Shown here piece by piece: positions 8,967 to 17,492 of a stretch of 64,000 nt of DNA. Under the pieces are notes generated by a model. The model made no database searches and was not told the origin of the DNA. It worked only from the letters and a program-made list of their open reading frames with translations. Both the position numbers and the translations under genes were made by a program. Source of the stretch: Polyangiaceae bacterium (lineage in GTDB: Bacteria; Myxococcota_A; Polyangia; Polyangiales; Polyangiaceae); assembly GCA_019637295.1 (NCBI GenBank), contig JAHBVX010000015.1, positions 81,355 through 145,354 of the forward strand. The letters are read 5' to 3'. Each line of letters begins with the position of its first letter. Position 1 is the stretch's first letter.

Positions 8967-9140
8967 AACGAACTGCCAGAACCCGTCCAGTCCGAGGATG
9001 TGTGTGGAAATGCCGAGTGCCGCCGCGATGTCCTTGTCGGAGTAGCCCCGCGAAACGGCGAGTGCGACCTCGCGCATGCGGCCGTCGCGGAGCCCAGTCG
9101 CATCGCACACGCAGCACGAGTTGCTGTCGGAGCTGTGCGA
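8967..9140 (-). pseudogene. relic of a LuxR-type helix-turn-helix domain
   Basis: In one frame the translation contains 'LRDGRMREVALAVSRGYSDK' followed by 'DIAAALGIS', closely matching the LuxR consensus (LTxREREVL.LVA.G.SNKEIA..L.IS). A stop lies about 10 codons upstream of it, no start or receiver domain is present, and the sequence after 'GIS' no longer fits the recognition helix. I read it as a decayed end of a transcriptional regulator gene, lying in the gap between a barrel gene and a frameshifted gene. Confidence 0.5.
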
Positions 9141-9182
9141 TCAGTACGGCTTCACCCAAGCCTGGGGTGCCTCATCGCTCGG

Positions 9183-10686
9183 TCACACCACTTCGAGCGC
9201 GTACTCGTGAAGATTGGTCGAGTGCACCCTGGCGATCAACAGCTTGCCGGGCTGGAAGTTCTCGAGCATCTCCCGCTGGATGTTCGTCCGCACCTCGGAC
9301 CGGTAGGCCGGGCCATCGTCTGGGGTGATCAGCAGGCTGAGCTCGACCGTCACTCGGCCTGCTCCGGGATCGGTCGGTGCCGTCTTCGCGGCCAGCACGT
9401 GGGCGCCGTACGCGCGTCCACTGGCTCGCAGCTTGGCGCGGCGCCGAGCCCGCGCCGCGCCGCCCAGTCCAACGGGCAGAAAGATCGCCAGAATGCCGCC
9501 GAGCAAGATGGAGAAACCGACGCCGCTCACGGTCATCTCCACGCCGAGGGGGCCGAGCAGCGGCGGAAGCAGCAGCGCGCTCGCTGCCCACACCAGGCCG
9601 TAGGTGCCCATCAGAGTCAGGGTCAGCCCCCCCATGGCTCCGCTCTCCAACGACGCGGGCTCGAGCTGCGCCATACGCCGCTCTGCCTCGGGCTCGCTCC
9701 TCGGGCACAGCTGCCACTGGGAGTGCGCCGACACGAAGCGCTTGGTCCGGCGCCTCCCGAGCGGTCCCACCTCGCGCTTCGCGGCGATGAGCACGTCGAC
9801 CGCTATCACGGACTGGCCGCTCTTCTCCCACGCGTCGGCGCACAGCACCGCGCACTCCGGCGCGTAGGCGTGGCTGAGCGGGAGGTCCCCGGTACCGAGT
9901 GCACGCCGTGTCCGCGAGGAGATCGCGCGCGAGGTCGCTGCGGCCCGGGCGCTCGAGGCAATGGGCGCGCAGCGCCGCGCAAGCGGGCTCGTGCTCGTCG
10001 TCGAGCGGCACCGCCTCGTGGTCGGTCCCCAGCACGTTCACCACACCCTGAAAGTCCCCTCGAGTGGTGTCGACGAGCGCGCGCGCGAAGCGGTAGGCGG
10101 TGTCGCTGGCGAGGTCGTCCGGCGTGGGATCGCACCCATCGAGCCACGCCTGCGCCGCCTGCAGGTCTCCCGCCGTGCAGGCGCTGCGTGCCAGCGCGGC
10201 GCCCAGGGCTTGCCGGGACGGCTTCTCTCGCGCGACGTCCAGCGCGCCTTCGAGCAAGCTCCGGGTTCGCAGCGCATCGCCCTCGTACTCGAAGTGCTCG
10301 GCGAGCCCCAGCGTGAGCCGATGCAGGAGGCGTTCGGCGTCCGGGTTCGGCGTGGCCGCCAAGTCGTGCCTGGCCCGCTGCCAATGCCCGAGCGCTGCGC
10401 CCACCTTCCACGGCAAGAGCTCCGTGCCGGCGAAGCAGTCCGCGACCTCCGGCGGCGTTGCAGGCGCGTGGCGATCCTGCTGGCGAAGCGCGTCGAGCCG
10501 CGCGGCCTCCGCCACCGCGGGTGTTCGAGGGATGGCCCGCGACCCGTGCACCGCCTGCTGCTCCGCGCCGCAGTGAGTGCAGCCCTGCCGACCGCCGGCG
10601 GCGCCCAGCGCCAGCGGTGCGCCGCACACCGTGCACGGGACGACCCGAGCTTCGAACGCGAACGAGGTGTTCACTGGAGTGCTCAC
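9183..10686 (-). pseudogene. zinc-ribbon/TPR-like membrane protein interrupted by a frameshift
   Basis: The first part (10686 to about 9900) reads in one frame: an N-terminal zinc ribbon (CTVCGAPL ... CTHCGAEQ, about residues 18-42) and a helical repeat region. From about 9897 the sense continues in another frame ('GTGDLPLSHAYAPEC', 'VLCADAWEKSGQSVI') with two hydrophobic helices ('GLTLTLMGTYGLVWAASALL', 'GFSILLGGILAIFLPVGL') and a soluble tail ending at 9183. One extra base near 9890-9910 explains the break. The total length fits one protein of about 500 aa. It is either a true pseudogene or a sequence error; the function of the intact form is unknown. Confidence 0.7.
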
Positions 10687-10879
10687 TCTATCGCGAGTGG
10701 GCTCGGCGGAGCGAAACGATCGAGCGCCTGACTACCCGCTGCTATTCGCGTATCCTGGCCAGGTGGTGTCTCGACGGCTATCAATCCTGCTGCGCCGGAG
10801 AGCTGCTAGACCAGCTGCGGAAACCACCCCCAACGTCGAGCCGGAGCGGCGCCTTTCCACGAGGTGAAGAAGAGCAGCC

Positions 10880-11257
10880 ATGACCACCACCGATCCGGAC
10901 TCCGTCTCCCCGGCCGAGCGGCGCGAGCGCACGGCCCTCTACCGTCACAGGCTGCTGTTCGTGGGTGGCTTGGCTCCGATGTTCATCGGTGCCATGGCGA
11001 TGAGCCTCTCGCGGTGGCTCGGCCTGGCGCTCGTGGCGGCGTCCGGCGCCTGCTACGTCGCCTCGGGGCTGTACGCCATGGCGGCGCGGCGCCACATGTT
11101 CGCCTTCCGCAGCGTCAACTCCTTCGGCACGATGTGGGTGCGCGCCAGCGAGCGGGATCGTGTCGGCGCATCCATCGCGGGAGGACTGCTAGTCGTACTC
11201 GGGCTGGCGGTCATCGCCGCGACTGCGAAGCTGGCTTGGCGGCTCGAAGGGGGCTGA
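10880..11257 (+). CDS. small membrane protein, unknown function
   Basis: 125 aa with three predicted membrane helices (about 26-45, 47-68 and 98-118) and a basic N-terminal cytoplasmic segment containing 'SPAERRERTALYRHR'. ATG start with a purine-rich leader (GAAGAAGAG). It lies 193 bp from the divergent frameshifted gene and is followed by a short gap carrying an intergenic repeat motif. No family is recognised. Confidence 0.7.
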   Translation: MTTTDPDSVSPAERRERTALYRHRLLFVGGLAPMFIGAMAMSLSRWLGLALVAASGACYVASGLYAMAARRHMFAFRSVNSFGTMWVRASERDRVGASIAGGLLVVLGLAVIAATAKLAWRLEGG

Positions 11258-11298
11258 TCGCCGGGCCGACTCGACTCGCCCCGGTCGACACGCGACGG

Positions 11299-11315
11299 TT
11301 CCGCGTCTGACCGGC
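11299..11315. repeat. 17-bp dispersed intergenic motif, copy 1 of 3
   Basis: TTCCGCGTCTGACCGGC; identical at 13988-14004 and with one extra C at 45154-45171. All three copies lie between genes. Confidence 0.6.
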
Positions 11316-11333
11316 AATATCGAGCACGTCGTG

Positions 11334-11879
11334 ATGTCCCGAAAGCAGACCGCCACCAGCAAGTTTCTCAGTCTCGTGCTGCGCCATGAGCCAGGGCTCA
11401 TTGGCCTGGCGCTGGATGCCGACGGTTGGGTGGACGTCGACGAGCTCTTGGCGCGCTGCAACGCCCACGGGCGAGCCCTGTCGCGTGAGTCGTTGCTCGA
11501 GATCGTTCGGACCAACTCCAAGCAGCGCTTCGCGCTCAGCGCGGACGGCGCGCGCATTCGCGCGAGTCAGGGCCACTCGGTGCGCGTCGAGCTGGGCTAC
11601 CCGCCGGCCGTGCCCCCGGAGCTCCTCTTTCACGGGACGGTCGCGGCGAACCTCGAGGCGATTCTTGCTCGGGGCTTGCACAAGATGGCGCGTCACCACG
11701 TCCACTTGTCGGCCGACGAGGCCACCGCCAGGGCGGTGGGTGCGCGCCGCGGGAGACCGGTCGTGCTGCGCGTGGCGTCCGGTCGCATGCACGCCCACGG
11801 TATGGCGTTCTACGTGAGCGACAACGGCGTGTGGCTCACGGACGCGGTGCCTCCGGAGTACCTCGAGTCGCCGGGGTAG
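11334..11879 (+). CDS. kptA: RNA 2'-phosphotransferase, Tpt1/KptA family
   Basis: 181 aa from the ATG at 11334, next to a GTG at 11331; the E. coli enzyme is of nearly the same length. The family transfers the 2'-phosphate left at a splice junction to NAD+, releasing ADP-ribose 1''-2''-cyclic phosphate and nicotinamide. Seen here: the N-terminal winged-helix part with 'SKFLSLVLRHEP', then 'RFALSADGARIRASQGHS', the catalytic 'LLFHGT', 'HHVHLSADEATA' and the C-terminal 'SDNGVWLTDAVPPEYL'. The key Arg/His residues of both lobes are present. Bacteria have no tRNA splicing of the eukaryotic type, so the natural substrate is unknown; RNA repair or ADP-ribosyl chemistry is the common guess. Single gene. 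Confidence 0.95.
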   Translation: MSRKQTATSKFLSLVLRHEPGLIGLALDADGWVDVDELLARCNAHGRALSRESLLEIVRTNSKQRFALSADGARIRASQGHSVRVELGYPPAVPPELLFHGTVAANLEAILARGLHKMARHHVHLSADEATARAVGARRGRPVVLRVASGRMHAHGMAFYVSDNGVWLTDAVPPEYLESPG

Positions 11880-11990
11880 CGATCTGCTCCGCGCCGCAAC
11901 GGCCCGCGGGGGACAACGAGCACGGCTCCTCGCTCGCGACCGGTGCAGCTCGTTCGCTGAGCCGCGCCCGCGTCACGCTATCTGCCAACG

Positions 11991-12038
11991 GTCGCGCCGT
12001 CCGTCACAGCCGCGTCAGCCCCGCCGTTCCGCGCAGCT
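11991..12038. repeat. 48-bp repeat, copy 2 of 2
   Basis: Same orientation as 6282-6329, four G/C mismatches in 48. It spans the stop codon of the EGF-like lipoprotein gene (stop at 12004-12006) and its last 11 codons. Confidence 0.7.
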
Positions 12039-13917
12039 CCGGCGTGGCCACGGAGCCCAGCGCCGTCAACCCCGCCAGGCCAAACGAGAAGAGCCGGGTG
12101 GGCGCCGCCGCCGGCGCGAGGTCGAAGCCGCCCAGGAGCCGGTCCTGCACCTCTGCGGAGGTCAAGCTACGAAACACCTGCGGATGTGCGGTCAGCGCGC
12201 TGAAGTTCGCTTGACTTCCCCCGAACGCGACGATCCGAGCGCTGGTCGGCGTGTACCCGCCCTCGACGTTCGCGAGGAACCCCGACTCGTAGCTGTAGAT
12301 GACGCCCCCTGCGAACTTCGCGTTCGACGCGATCTCGATGGTCAGCGTCTCCTCGTAGGTGCGAATGCAGATGAACGCTTGCGGATTCTGCGACGCAATG
12401 CGCAGCACCGTCCCTGGTCCGGTGTAGCTCTCGTAGCCCACGATCTCTCTGCCAGAGCCCGAAGCCGCGAGCACGTGCGTGCCCTGCGGACCGTTGTAGA
12501 AGTAGTCGGACTTACCCGACGCCGTGTCGTAACCGTCGAGCCCGAGGCGGTGAGCGGCGTAGGCGCAGCCAGCCACGCGACGCTGCTCCTCCGTGAGGAC
12601 GGCGGCAGCGAGCACAGCGAGCGCTCCGCCGGGGAGGAGCGCGAGGCCGCCGTAGGAGTGGCTCGCGCCGAGCGCCGTCATACCGGCGAGGTCGCCCGCC
12701 GGCGTCGCCTGCCCCGTCACCGGGTCGATCGCGATCACGCTCGGGGACGAACCTTGAGATCGAAGGACCAGTAGCCGATCGGCGCCGGGGTCGTGGGTCA
12801 TGGCCCACACCCAGCTCTCGCCCGTCGGAGCGACATCTTCCACCGTTCCGGTCTGAGGATCGACGGACACCAGCGTGTAGGGACTACCCGAGCGCAAGCT
12901 GTGCAGCTTGCCCGTGAGCGGGCGCCAACCCAGGGGTGTGCCATGCCCCATGCCCAGCGCCGCGATCAGCGTCGTCGCGCCGGACGCGACGTCCAGCGTC
13001 GAGATCTGCGAGCCCGAGGACACGTACAGCGTGCCTGCTGCAGGATCCCTGGCCAGACCTCGAATGTCCGAGTCGATGGTGCGAAGCGGCGCGCTCTTGC
13101 CCGTCGACGAGTCGAGCGCTACCAGCGCGCGTCGGCCCTCGACGACGCCGGTCGTGAGCAGGTCGAACCCGCCGACCGCGTCGCGGACGCAGTGCCCCTG
13201 CGAATCCGCGCTGAAGTCAGGCGCGCACTCGCCGCACGCCGAGCCCGCGTAGCCCACCGGACAGACGCACCTCGCCGGCTCACGGCGCTCGTCGTCGAAG
13301 CAGTGTCGAGGTGCACCGCAGTCGATGTCCGGGTGATCGCACGTCTGATAGCAGAAGCCGTCCCCGCGTCGCGCGTGACCTGGAAGGCACAGCTCGCAGC
13401 TGGCGCCGGTGGTTCCGCTCGGGCAACCGCAGGCTGCCGTGCCCGTCGAGTCGTCACAAACGAGCGGCGCCTCGCACTCCACGTTCGAGCTCGGGTGACC
13501 GCAGGCCTCGGCGCACGTCCCGTCCTCGTCGTTGTCCTGATATCCCTCGGCGCACTGCGCGCAGGTTGGCCCGGTGTACGCTGGAAAGCACTGACAGCGG
13601 TCGCCCAGCGGCTCGCTGACGCAGAGCCCCCGCGACCCGCAGGGGTTGTCGTCACAGTCGATGGGCTCGGGGACGCACGCGGACCCCAGGAGCACGTACC
13701 CTGCCTCACACTCGGCGCAGTCCACGCCCGTGTGGCCGGTCACGCACACGCACGCCGGCGCTTGGCCCGACACGTCGCAGCGCTGGTACTCGCCGCAGGT
13801 CTGGTCCCCGCACTTGGAGGCCTTGGCCGGTGCGTCTTCGCTCGAGCACGCGCCGACGAAGAGAACGCCGCTCAGAGCGAGGCCGAACCCGGTCAGCCTG
13901 AGGCACCTTCGCCGCAT
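12004..13917 (-). CDS. EGF-like cysteine-rich lipoprotein with beta-propeller-like C-terminus
   Basis: 637 aa from the ATG at 13917; the frame continues upstream but without a signal peptide. Lipobox GACSS at about 24. Residues 35-240 hold about six EGF/laminin-like cysteine modules with motifs such as 'CQCFPAYTGPTCAQC' and 'CVCPVGYAGSACGEC'. The remainder (about 250-600) has repeated 'LVALDSSTGK', 'LVSVDPQTGTVE' and 'VIAIDPVTGQATP' segments, the pattern of a beta-propeller that reads like a surface repeat protein. A final 'LFSFGLAGLTALG' stretch is mildly hydrophobic. Likely an exposed surface protein; ligand unknown. The last codons lie in the 48-bp repeat. Confidence 0.85.
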   Translation of the reverse strand: MRRRCLRLTGFGLALSGVLFVGACSSEDAPAKASKCGDQTCGEYQRCDVSGQAPACVCVTGHTGVDCAECEAGYVLLGSACVPEPIDCDDNPCGSRGLCVSEPLGDRCQCFPAYTGPTCAQCAEGYQDNDEDGTCAEACGHPSSNVECEAPLVCDDSTGTAACGCPSGTTGASCELCLPGHARRGDGFCYQTCDHPDIDCGAPRHCFDDERREPARCVCPVGYAGSACGECAPDFSADSQGHCVRDAVGGFDLLTTGVVEGRRALVALDSSTGKSAPLRTIDSDIRGLARDPAAGTLYVSSGSQISTLDVASGATTLIAALGMGHGTPLGWRPLTGKLHSLRSGSPYTLVSVDPQTGTVEDVAPTGESWVWAMTHDPGADRLLVLRSQGSSPSVIAIDPVTGQATPAGDLAGMTALGASHSYGGLALLPGGALAVLAAAVLTEEQRRVAGCAYAAHRLGLDGYDTASGKSDYFYNGPQGTHVLAASGSGREIVGYESYTGPGTVLRIASQNPQAFICIRTYEETLTIEIASNAKFAGGVIYSYESGFLANVEGGYTPTSARIVAFGGSQANFSALTAHPQVFRSLTSAEVQDRLLGGFDLAPAAAPTRLFSFGLAGLTALGSVATPELRGTAGLTRL

Positions 13918-14243
13918 CCGATCGAGGCTATCCCGCCTCGTGGAGCGAGGCCACCCGCGCGCGCGGGGGACGCGCGGGGAGGCGTGTTTCCGCGTCTGAC
14001 CGGCCCCATCCTCTTCCGGGATGGCTGGCGTGCCCGACCGGGTGTCACCCCGCACCACGCGTTGACAGCGGTCAAGCGCCGCTGCACAAGGTCGCGCTGG
14101 CGAGCACGCGCCCGCCAAACCGAACCATGTCTCACCGCTGACTGCACCCGACGGCCCAACGGGTTTGGGCCAAGACGCCGCTCGGGGCGTGACGGTGAGC
14201 CTCGCTCTCCCTCGCGCCATCCGGGCGCAAGAGGAGAACGAAC
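13918..14243. other. divergent intergenic region
   Basis: 326 bp between the EGF-like lipoprotein (leftward) and the acyl-CoA-dehydrogenase operon (rightward). It must hold both promoters. I see the dispersed 17-bp motif at 13988-14004, and a strong ribosome site AGGAG at 14231-14235 before the ATG at 14244. No convincing gene and no clear palindrome. Confidence 0.6.
13988..14004. repeat. 17-bp dispersed intergenic motif, copy 2 of 3
   Basis: TTCCGCGTCTGACCGGC, identical to 11299-11315 and nearly identical to 45154-45171. Confidence 0.6.
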
Positions 14244-15368
14244 ATGAGCCAAGAAGACCTTCACGCACGCGTCGATCAAATCGCCAGCGACGTCGTCGCC
14301 AAGCATGCTGGCGCCGTGGACGAGCAGAGCGCGTTTCCGGAAGCATCCATCGCCGCGCTGCGGGACGCGGGCCTCCTCGGCCTGGTGAGCGCCACCGCGG
14401 TCGGCGGACAAGGCAAGGGCCTGAGAGACGCGGCGCTCGTCGTGGAGCGCCTGGCGCGCGAGTGCGGCTCCACCGCGATGGTGGTGTGCATGCACTACGC
14501 GGCGACCACGGTGCTCGAGAACCTGGGTTCGGAGAGCGTGCGTCGCGACATCGCCGCGGGCAAACACCTGACCACCCTCGCCTTCTCCGAGGCGGGCTCA
14601 CGCAGTCAGTTCTGGGCGCCGCTCGGCACCGCGACCGAGCAGGGCGGCAAGATCGCGCTGAACGCGCGCAAGAGCTGGGTGACGTCGGCCAACCGCGCCG
14701 ACAGCTACGTGTGGAGCAGCAAGCCCGTGGCAGGCGCGGAGGCGAGCACCCTGTGGTTCGTTCCACGCACGACCCCGGGACTGCGCGTGGACAGCGGCTT
14801 CAATGGGCTGGGGCTGCGCGGGAACGACTCGTGCCCGGTCACCGCGGAGGACGTGCGCATCGATCCGGCCTGGCGGCTGGGCACGGACGGACAGGGCTTC
14901 TCGCTCATGCTGGAGATGGTGCTGCCCTGGTTCAACGTGATGAACGCGGCCTGCTCGGTGGGGCTGATGGAGGCCGCCACCTCGCGCACCGCGGCCCACG
15001 TGAGCAAGACGGCGTTCGAGCACTCGAGCAGCAGCATCGCGGAGCTGCCGACGGTGCGCGCCTACATCGCACGCATGCGGATCAAGACGGACATGTCCCG
15101 GGCCCTGCTGCTCGACACCTTCGCCGCGATCGAGACGCAGCGCGCCGATGCGGTCTTGCGCGTACTGGAGAGTAAGGCCGCCGCGGGCGACACCGCGGGC
15201 GAGGTGCTGGATCTCGCGATGCGCGTGTGCGGCGGCGCCGCGTTTCGCAAAGAGCTCGCCGTGGAGCGCATCTTCCGCGACGCCCGCGCGGCGCTGGTCA
15301 TGGCGCCCACCACGGACGTGCTGTACGACTTCATCGGCAAGGCGTGCTGCGACATGCCGCTGTTCTGA
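14244..15368 (+). CDS. acyl-CoA dehydrogenase-like flavoprotein
   Basis: 374 aa, the normal length of the family. Strong AGGAG ribosome site. Seen: the N-terminal helical domain with 'LGLVSATAVGGQGKGLRDA', the middle beta domain ('LAFSEAGSRSQF', 'GGKIALNARKSWVTSANRAD') that covers the flavin, and the C-terminal helical domain with 'VCGGAAFRKELAVERIFRDARA'. The usual 'YEGT' near the C-terminus, which carries the catalytic glutamate in many members, is here 'APTTDVLYDF', so classic acyl-CoA alpha,beta-dehydrogenation is uncertain. Related flavin monooxygenases (DszC/SfnB type) also lack that glutamate. First gene of a three-gene operon with a PhnD-like protein (11 bp gap) and a diiron protein. 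Confidence 0.88.
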   Translation: MSQEDLHARVDQIASDVVAKHAGAVDEQSAFPEASIAALRDAGLLGLVSATAVGGQGKGLRDAALVVERLARECGSTAMVVCMHYAATTVLENLGSESVRRDIAAGKHLTTLAFSEAGSRSQFWAPLGTATEQGGKIALNARKSWVTSANRADSYVWSSKPVAGAEASTLWFVPRTTPGLRVDSGFNGLGLRGNDSCPVTAEDVRIDPAWRLGTDGQGFSLMLEMVLPWFNVMNAACSVGLMEAATSRTAAHVSKTAFEHSSSSIAELPTVRAYIARMRIKTDMSRALLLDTFAAIETQRADAVLRVLESKAAAGDTAGEVLDLAMRVCGGAAFRKELAVERIFRDARAALVMAPTTDVLYDFIGKACCDMPLF

Positions 15369-15379
15369 GCGAGGGCATC

Positions 15380-16228
15380 ATGACCGAACCTCGCACGCTG
15401 ATCATGGGCGCGGTGGCCTACGACCCCAAGGTCGTGACCATCTGGGAGGGCTTCAAGGCCTGGTTTGCCCCAGCCGGGCTGGCCTTCGACTACGTCCTCT
15501 ACTCCAACTACGAAGCGCAGGTGCAGGCCCACCTCGCCGGCCACCTGCACGTGGCTTGGAACTCGCCGCTCGCCTGGCTGCAGGCCGAGCGAGCGGCAGC
15601 GCGCCGCGGGCGGCGGGCCGAGGCCATCGCCATGCGGGACACGGATCGGGATCTCACGAGCCTGATCCTCGTGCGCGCGGACTCGCCCATCGAGAGCGTC
15701 GCGCAGCTGTCCGGCAAGCGGGTGGGCGTCGGGGCCTCGGACTCGCCGCAGGCCACCCTCCTGCCGCTGCTGCACCTGGCCGAGGCGGGGCTCGAGCCTC
15801 ACCGTGACTTCCAGGTGGTGGAGCACGACGCGCTGTTCGGCAAGCACGGCGATCACATCGGTGGTGAGCGGGACGCCGCGCGTGCGCTGGTGGCGGGTAC
15901 GGTAGAGGCCGCGTGTGTGATCGACGGCAACCACTTGGCGTTCACCCGCGAGGGCACGCTGCCGTCGAATGGGGTGCGCGTGCTCGCGCAGACGGCGAAG
16001 TACGATCACTGCAACTTCACCGTCTTCGACGACGCGCCCGCGTCGCTCGTGAGTCGCTTTCGTGAGCTCTTGCTGAGCATGTCTTACGACGACCCGGTGG
16101 TGAGGCCGCTGCTCGATCTCGAGGGGCTCAAGCAGTGGACGGTGGGGCGCACCGAGGGCTATGCCGCGTTGGGTCGCGCGATCGATCGCTTCGGCTCCAT
16201 CGACGCCTTCCTCGCGCAGGTGGGCTAG
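15380..16228 (+). CDS. PhnD-like phosphate/phosphonate-type binding protein without signal peptide
   Basis: 282 aa from the ATG at 15380, 11 bp after the dehydrogenase stop. The sequence has the periplasmic-binding-protein type II layout of PhnD ('YEAQVQAHLAGHLHVAWNSP', 'LILVRADSPIESVAQLSGKR', 'GVGASDSPQATLLPLLHL', 'LVAGTVEAACVIDGNHL'). It starts directly with a core strand (TEPRTLIMGAV), so no export signal is present, and no ABC permease or ATPase gene is nearby. It may therefore act in the cytoplasm, binding the substrate of its neighbours or serving as an enzyme subunit. That is inference. Confidence 0.82.
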   Translation: MTEPRTLIMGAVAYDPKVVTIWEGFKAWFAPAGLAFDYVLYSNYEAQVQAHLAGHLHVAWNSPLAWLQAERAAARRGRRAEAIAMRDTDRDLTSLILVRADSPIESVAQLSGKRVGVGASDSPQATLLPLLHLAEAGLEPHRDFQVVEHDALFGKHGDHIGGERDAARALVAGTVEAACVIDGNHLAFTREGTLPSNGVRVLAQTAKYDHCNFTVFDDAPASLVSRFRELLLSMSYDDPVVRPLLDLEGLKQWTVGRTEGYAALGRAIDRFGSIDAFLAQVG

Positions 16229-16237
16229 CAGGACGCG

Positions 16238-17449
16238 ATGCCCGAGTCCGCCTTCGTCGACCTGGGCGACTTGCCGCTCGGCGAGGGCGGGCACCTGCTC
16301 CTCAAGCGCGCGCTGTGGCAAGCCGGCGCCGGCGAGCGCGTTCGGGTCTCGGGCAGCGCGAGCACCCTGGCCGTGGACCTCGCGCCCTGGTGCCGGCAGC
16401 AGGGCCACGAGCTGCTCGAGCTCGTGACCACCGAGCCGGGCGTGAGCGCCACGATCGCGCGCGGTCAGGCGCTCGGGGCGCGCCATCGGGGAGCCGAGCG
16501 TGCGGGTCACGCAGTCGCGTCGCGCCCCGACGCGGTGGTCGACAAGCCGCCGGAGCGCTGGGGGCTCGCGGCGCGCGGCGCGCTGGTGGAGGCGGGCACT
16601 CCCCGCTTCGGGTTCACCCTCGACGACAAGGACGCGGTGTGGACCGACGACGCGTCGCGCCTGTACGCGCAGGCGGTGGCCGCGCAGTGGGATCCGGCGA
16701 CGGCGATCCCCTGGGCGGAGGCGCCGGCGCTGCCCGACGCGGTGGAGGACGCCGTCGTGCAGCTGATGACCTACCTGATCGAGAACGAGACCGCGGCGTT
16801 GATCCTGCCGGCGCGCTTCATCGCGCGGCTGCACCCGCACTTTCGCGAGGTCATGCAGCTCTTGGCGGTGCAGGCGGCGGACGAGGCGCGTCACATCGAG
16901 GTGTTCACGCGGCGCGCGCTGCTGCTGCGCAGCGAGCTGGGCTTGTCCACCGCGGGGGGACAGGCCTCCTTGGCGACGCTGCTCGACGAGCCGGACTTCG
17001 CCCTCGCGTCGTTCTTGCTGAGCGTGCTCGGCGAGGGCACGTTCCTGTCGCTGCTCGGCTTCCTGCGTGAGCACGCGCCGGATCCGGTCACCGAGGCGGT
17101 CGCGCGGCTCACCGCGCGCGACGAGGCGCGCCACGTGGCCTTCGGCATGGCGCACCTGGTTCGGCACGCGGGGCGCGATCCGGCGCTCTTGCCTCGGCTG
17201 GCTGCGGCCGTGGAGCGCCGTCACGACGCTCTGGCCAACACCGCCGGACTCAACGACGAGGTGTCCGACGCGCTGCTGCTCCTCGCGGCGGGCTCCTTCG
17301 AGCCGCCGGCGCTGCGCCAGGGCCACGCGCGGGTGATGACCTTGGTGGCCGACATGGACGCGGGACGCCGTCAGCGCCTGGTGCGGCTCGGCTTCCCGGA
17401 GGCTCAGGCCGAGCAGCTCTCGGCGCTGCACACCAGGAACTTCATGTAG
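16238..17449 (+). CDS. TusA-like domain fused to a ferritin-like diiron protein
   Basis: 403 aa. Residues 5-75 resemble TusA/SirA sulfur-carrier domains ('DLGDLPLGEGGHLLLKRALW', 'LAVDLAPWCRQQGHELLEL') but without the sulfur-carrying CPxP cysteine. Residues about 165-380 form a four-helix ferritin-like bundle with the complete set of diiron ligands: a Glu in 'LIENETAAL' (E182 or E184), E216 and H219 in 'DEARH', E266 in 'GEGTF', and E296 and H299 in a second 'DEARH'. Diiron proteins with two ExxH pairs include oxygenases such as AurF and ribonucleotide-reductase-like oxidases. Third gene of the operon, 9 bp after the PhnD-like gene. I infer an oxygen-dependent reaction on the ligand handled by the first two proteins. 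Confidence 0.8.
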   Translation: MPESAFVDLGDLPLGEGGHLLLKRALWQAGAGERVRVSGSASTLAVDLAPWCRQQGHELLELVTTEPGVSATIARGQALGARHRGAERAGHAVASRPDAVVDKPPERWGLAARGALVEAGTPRFGFTLDDKDAVWTDDASRLYAQAVAAQWDPATAIPWAEAPALPDAVEDAVVQLMTYLIENETAALILPARFIARLHPHFREVMQLLAVQAADEARHIEVFTRRALLLRSELGLSTAGGQASLATLLDEPDFALASFLLSVLGEGTFLSLLGFLREHAPDPVTEAVARLTARDEARHVAFGMAHLVRHAGRDPALLPRLAAAVERRHDALANTAGLNDEVSDALLLLAAGSFEPPALRQGHARVMTLVADMDAGRRQRLVRLGFPEAQAEQLSALHTRNFM

Positions 17450-17492
17450 CGATTCACGCAACTGGCCAGCGGCCCCGCCCGAAGGGGAGGGC

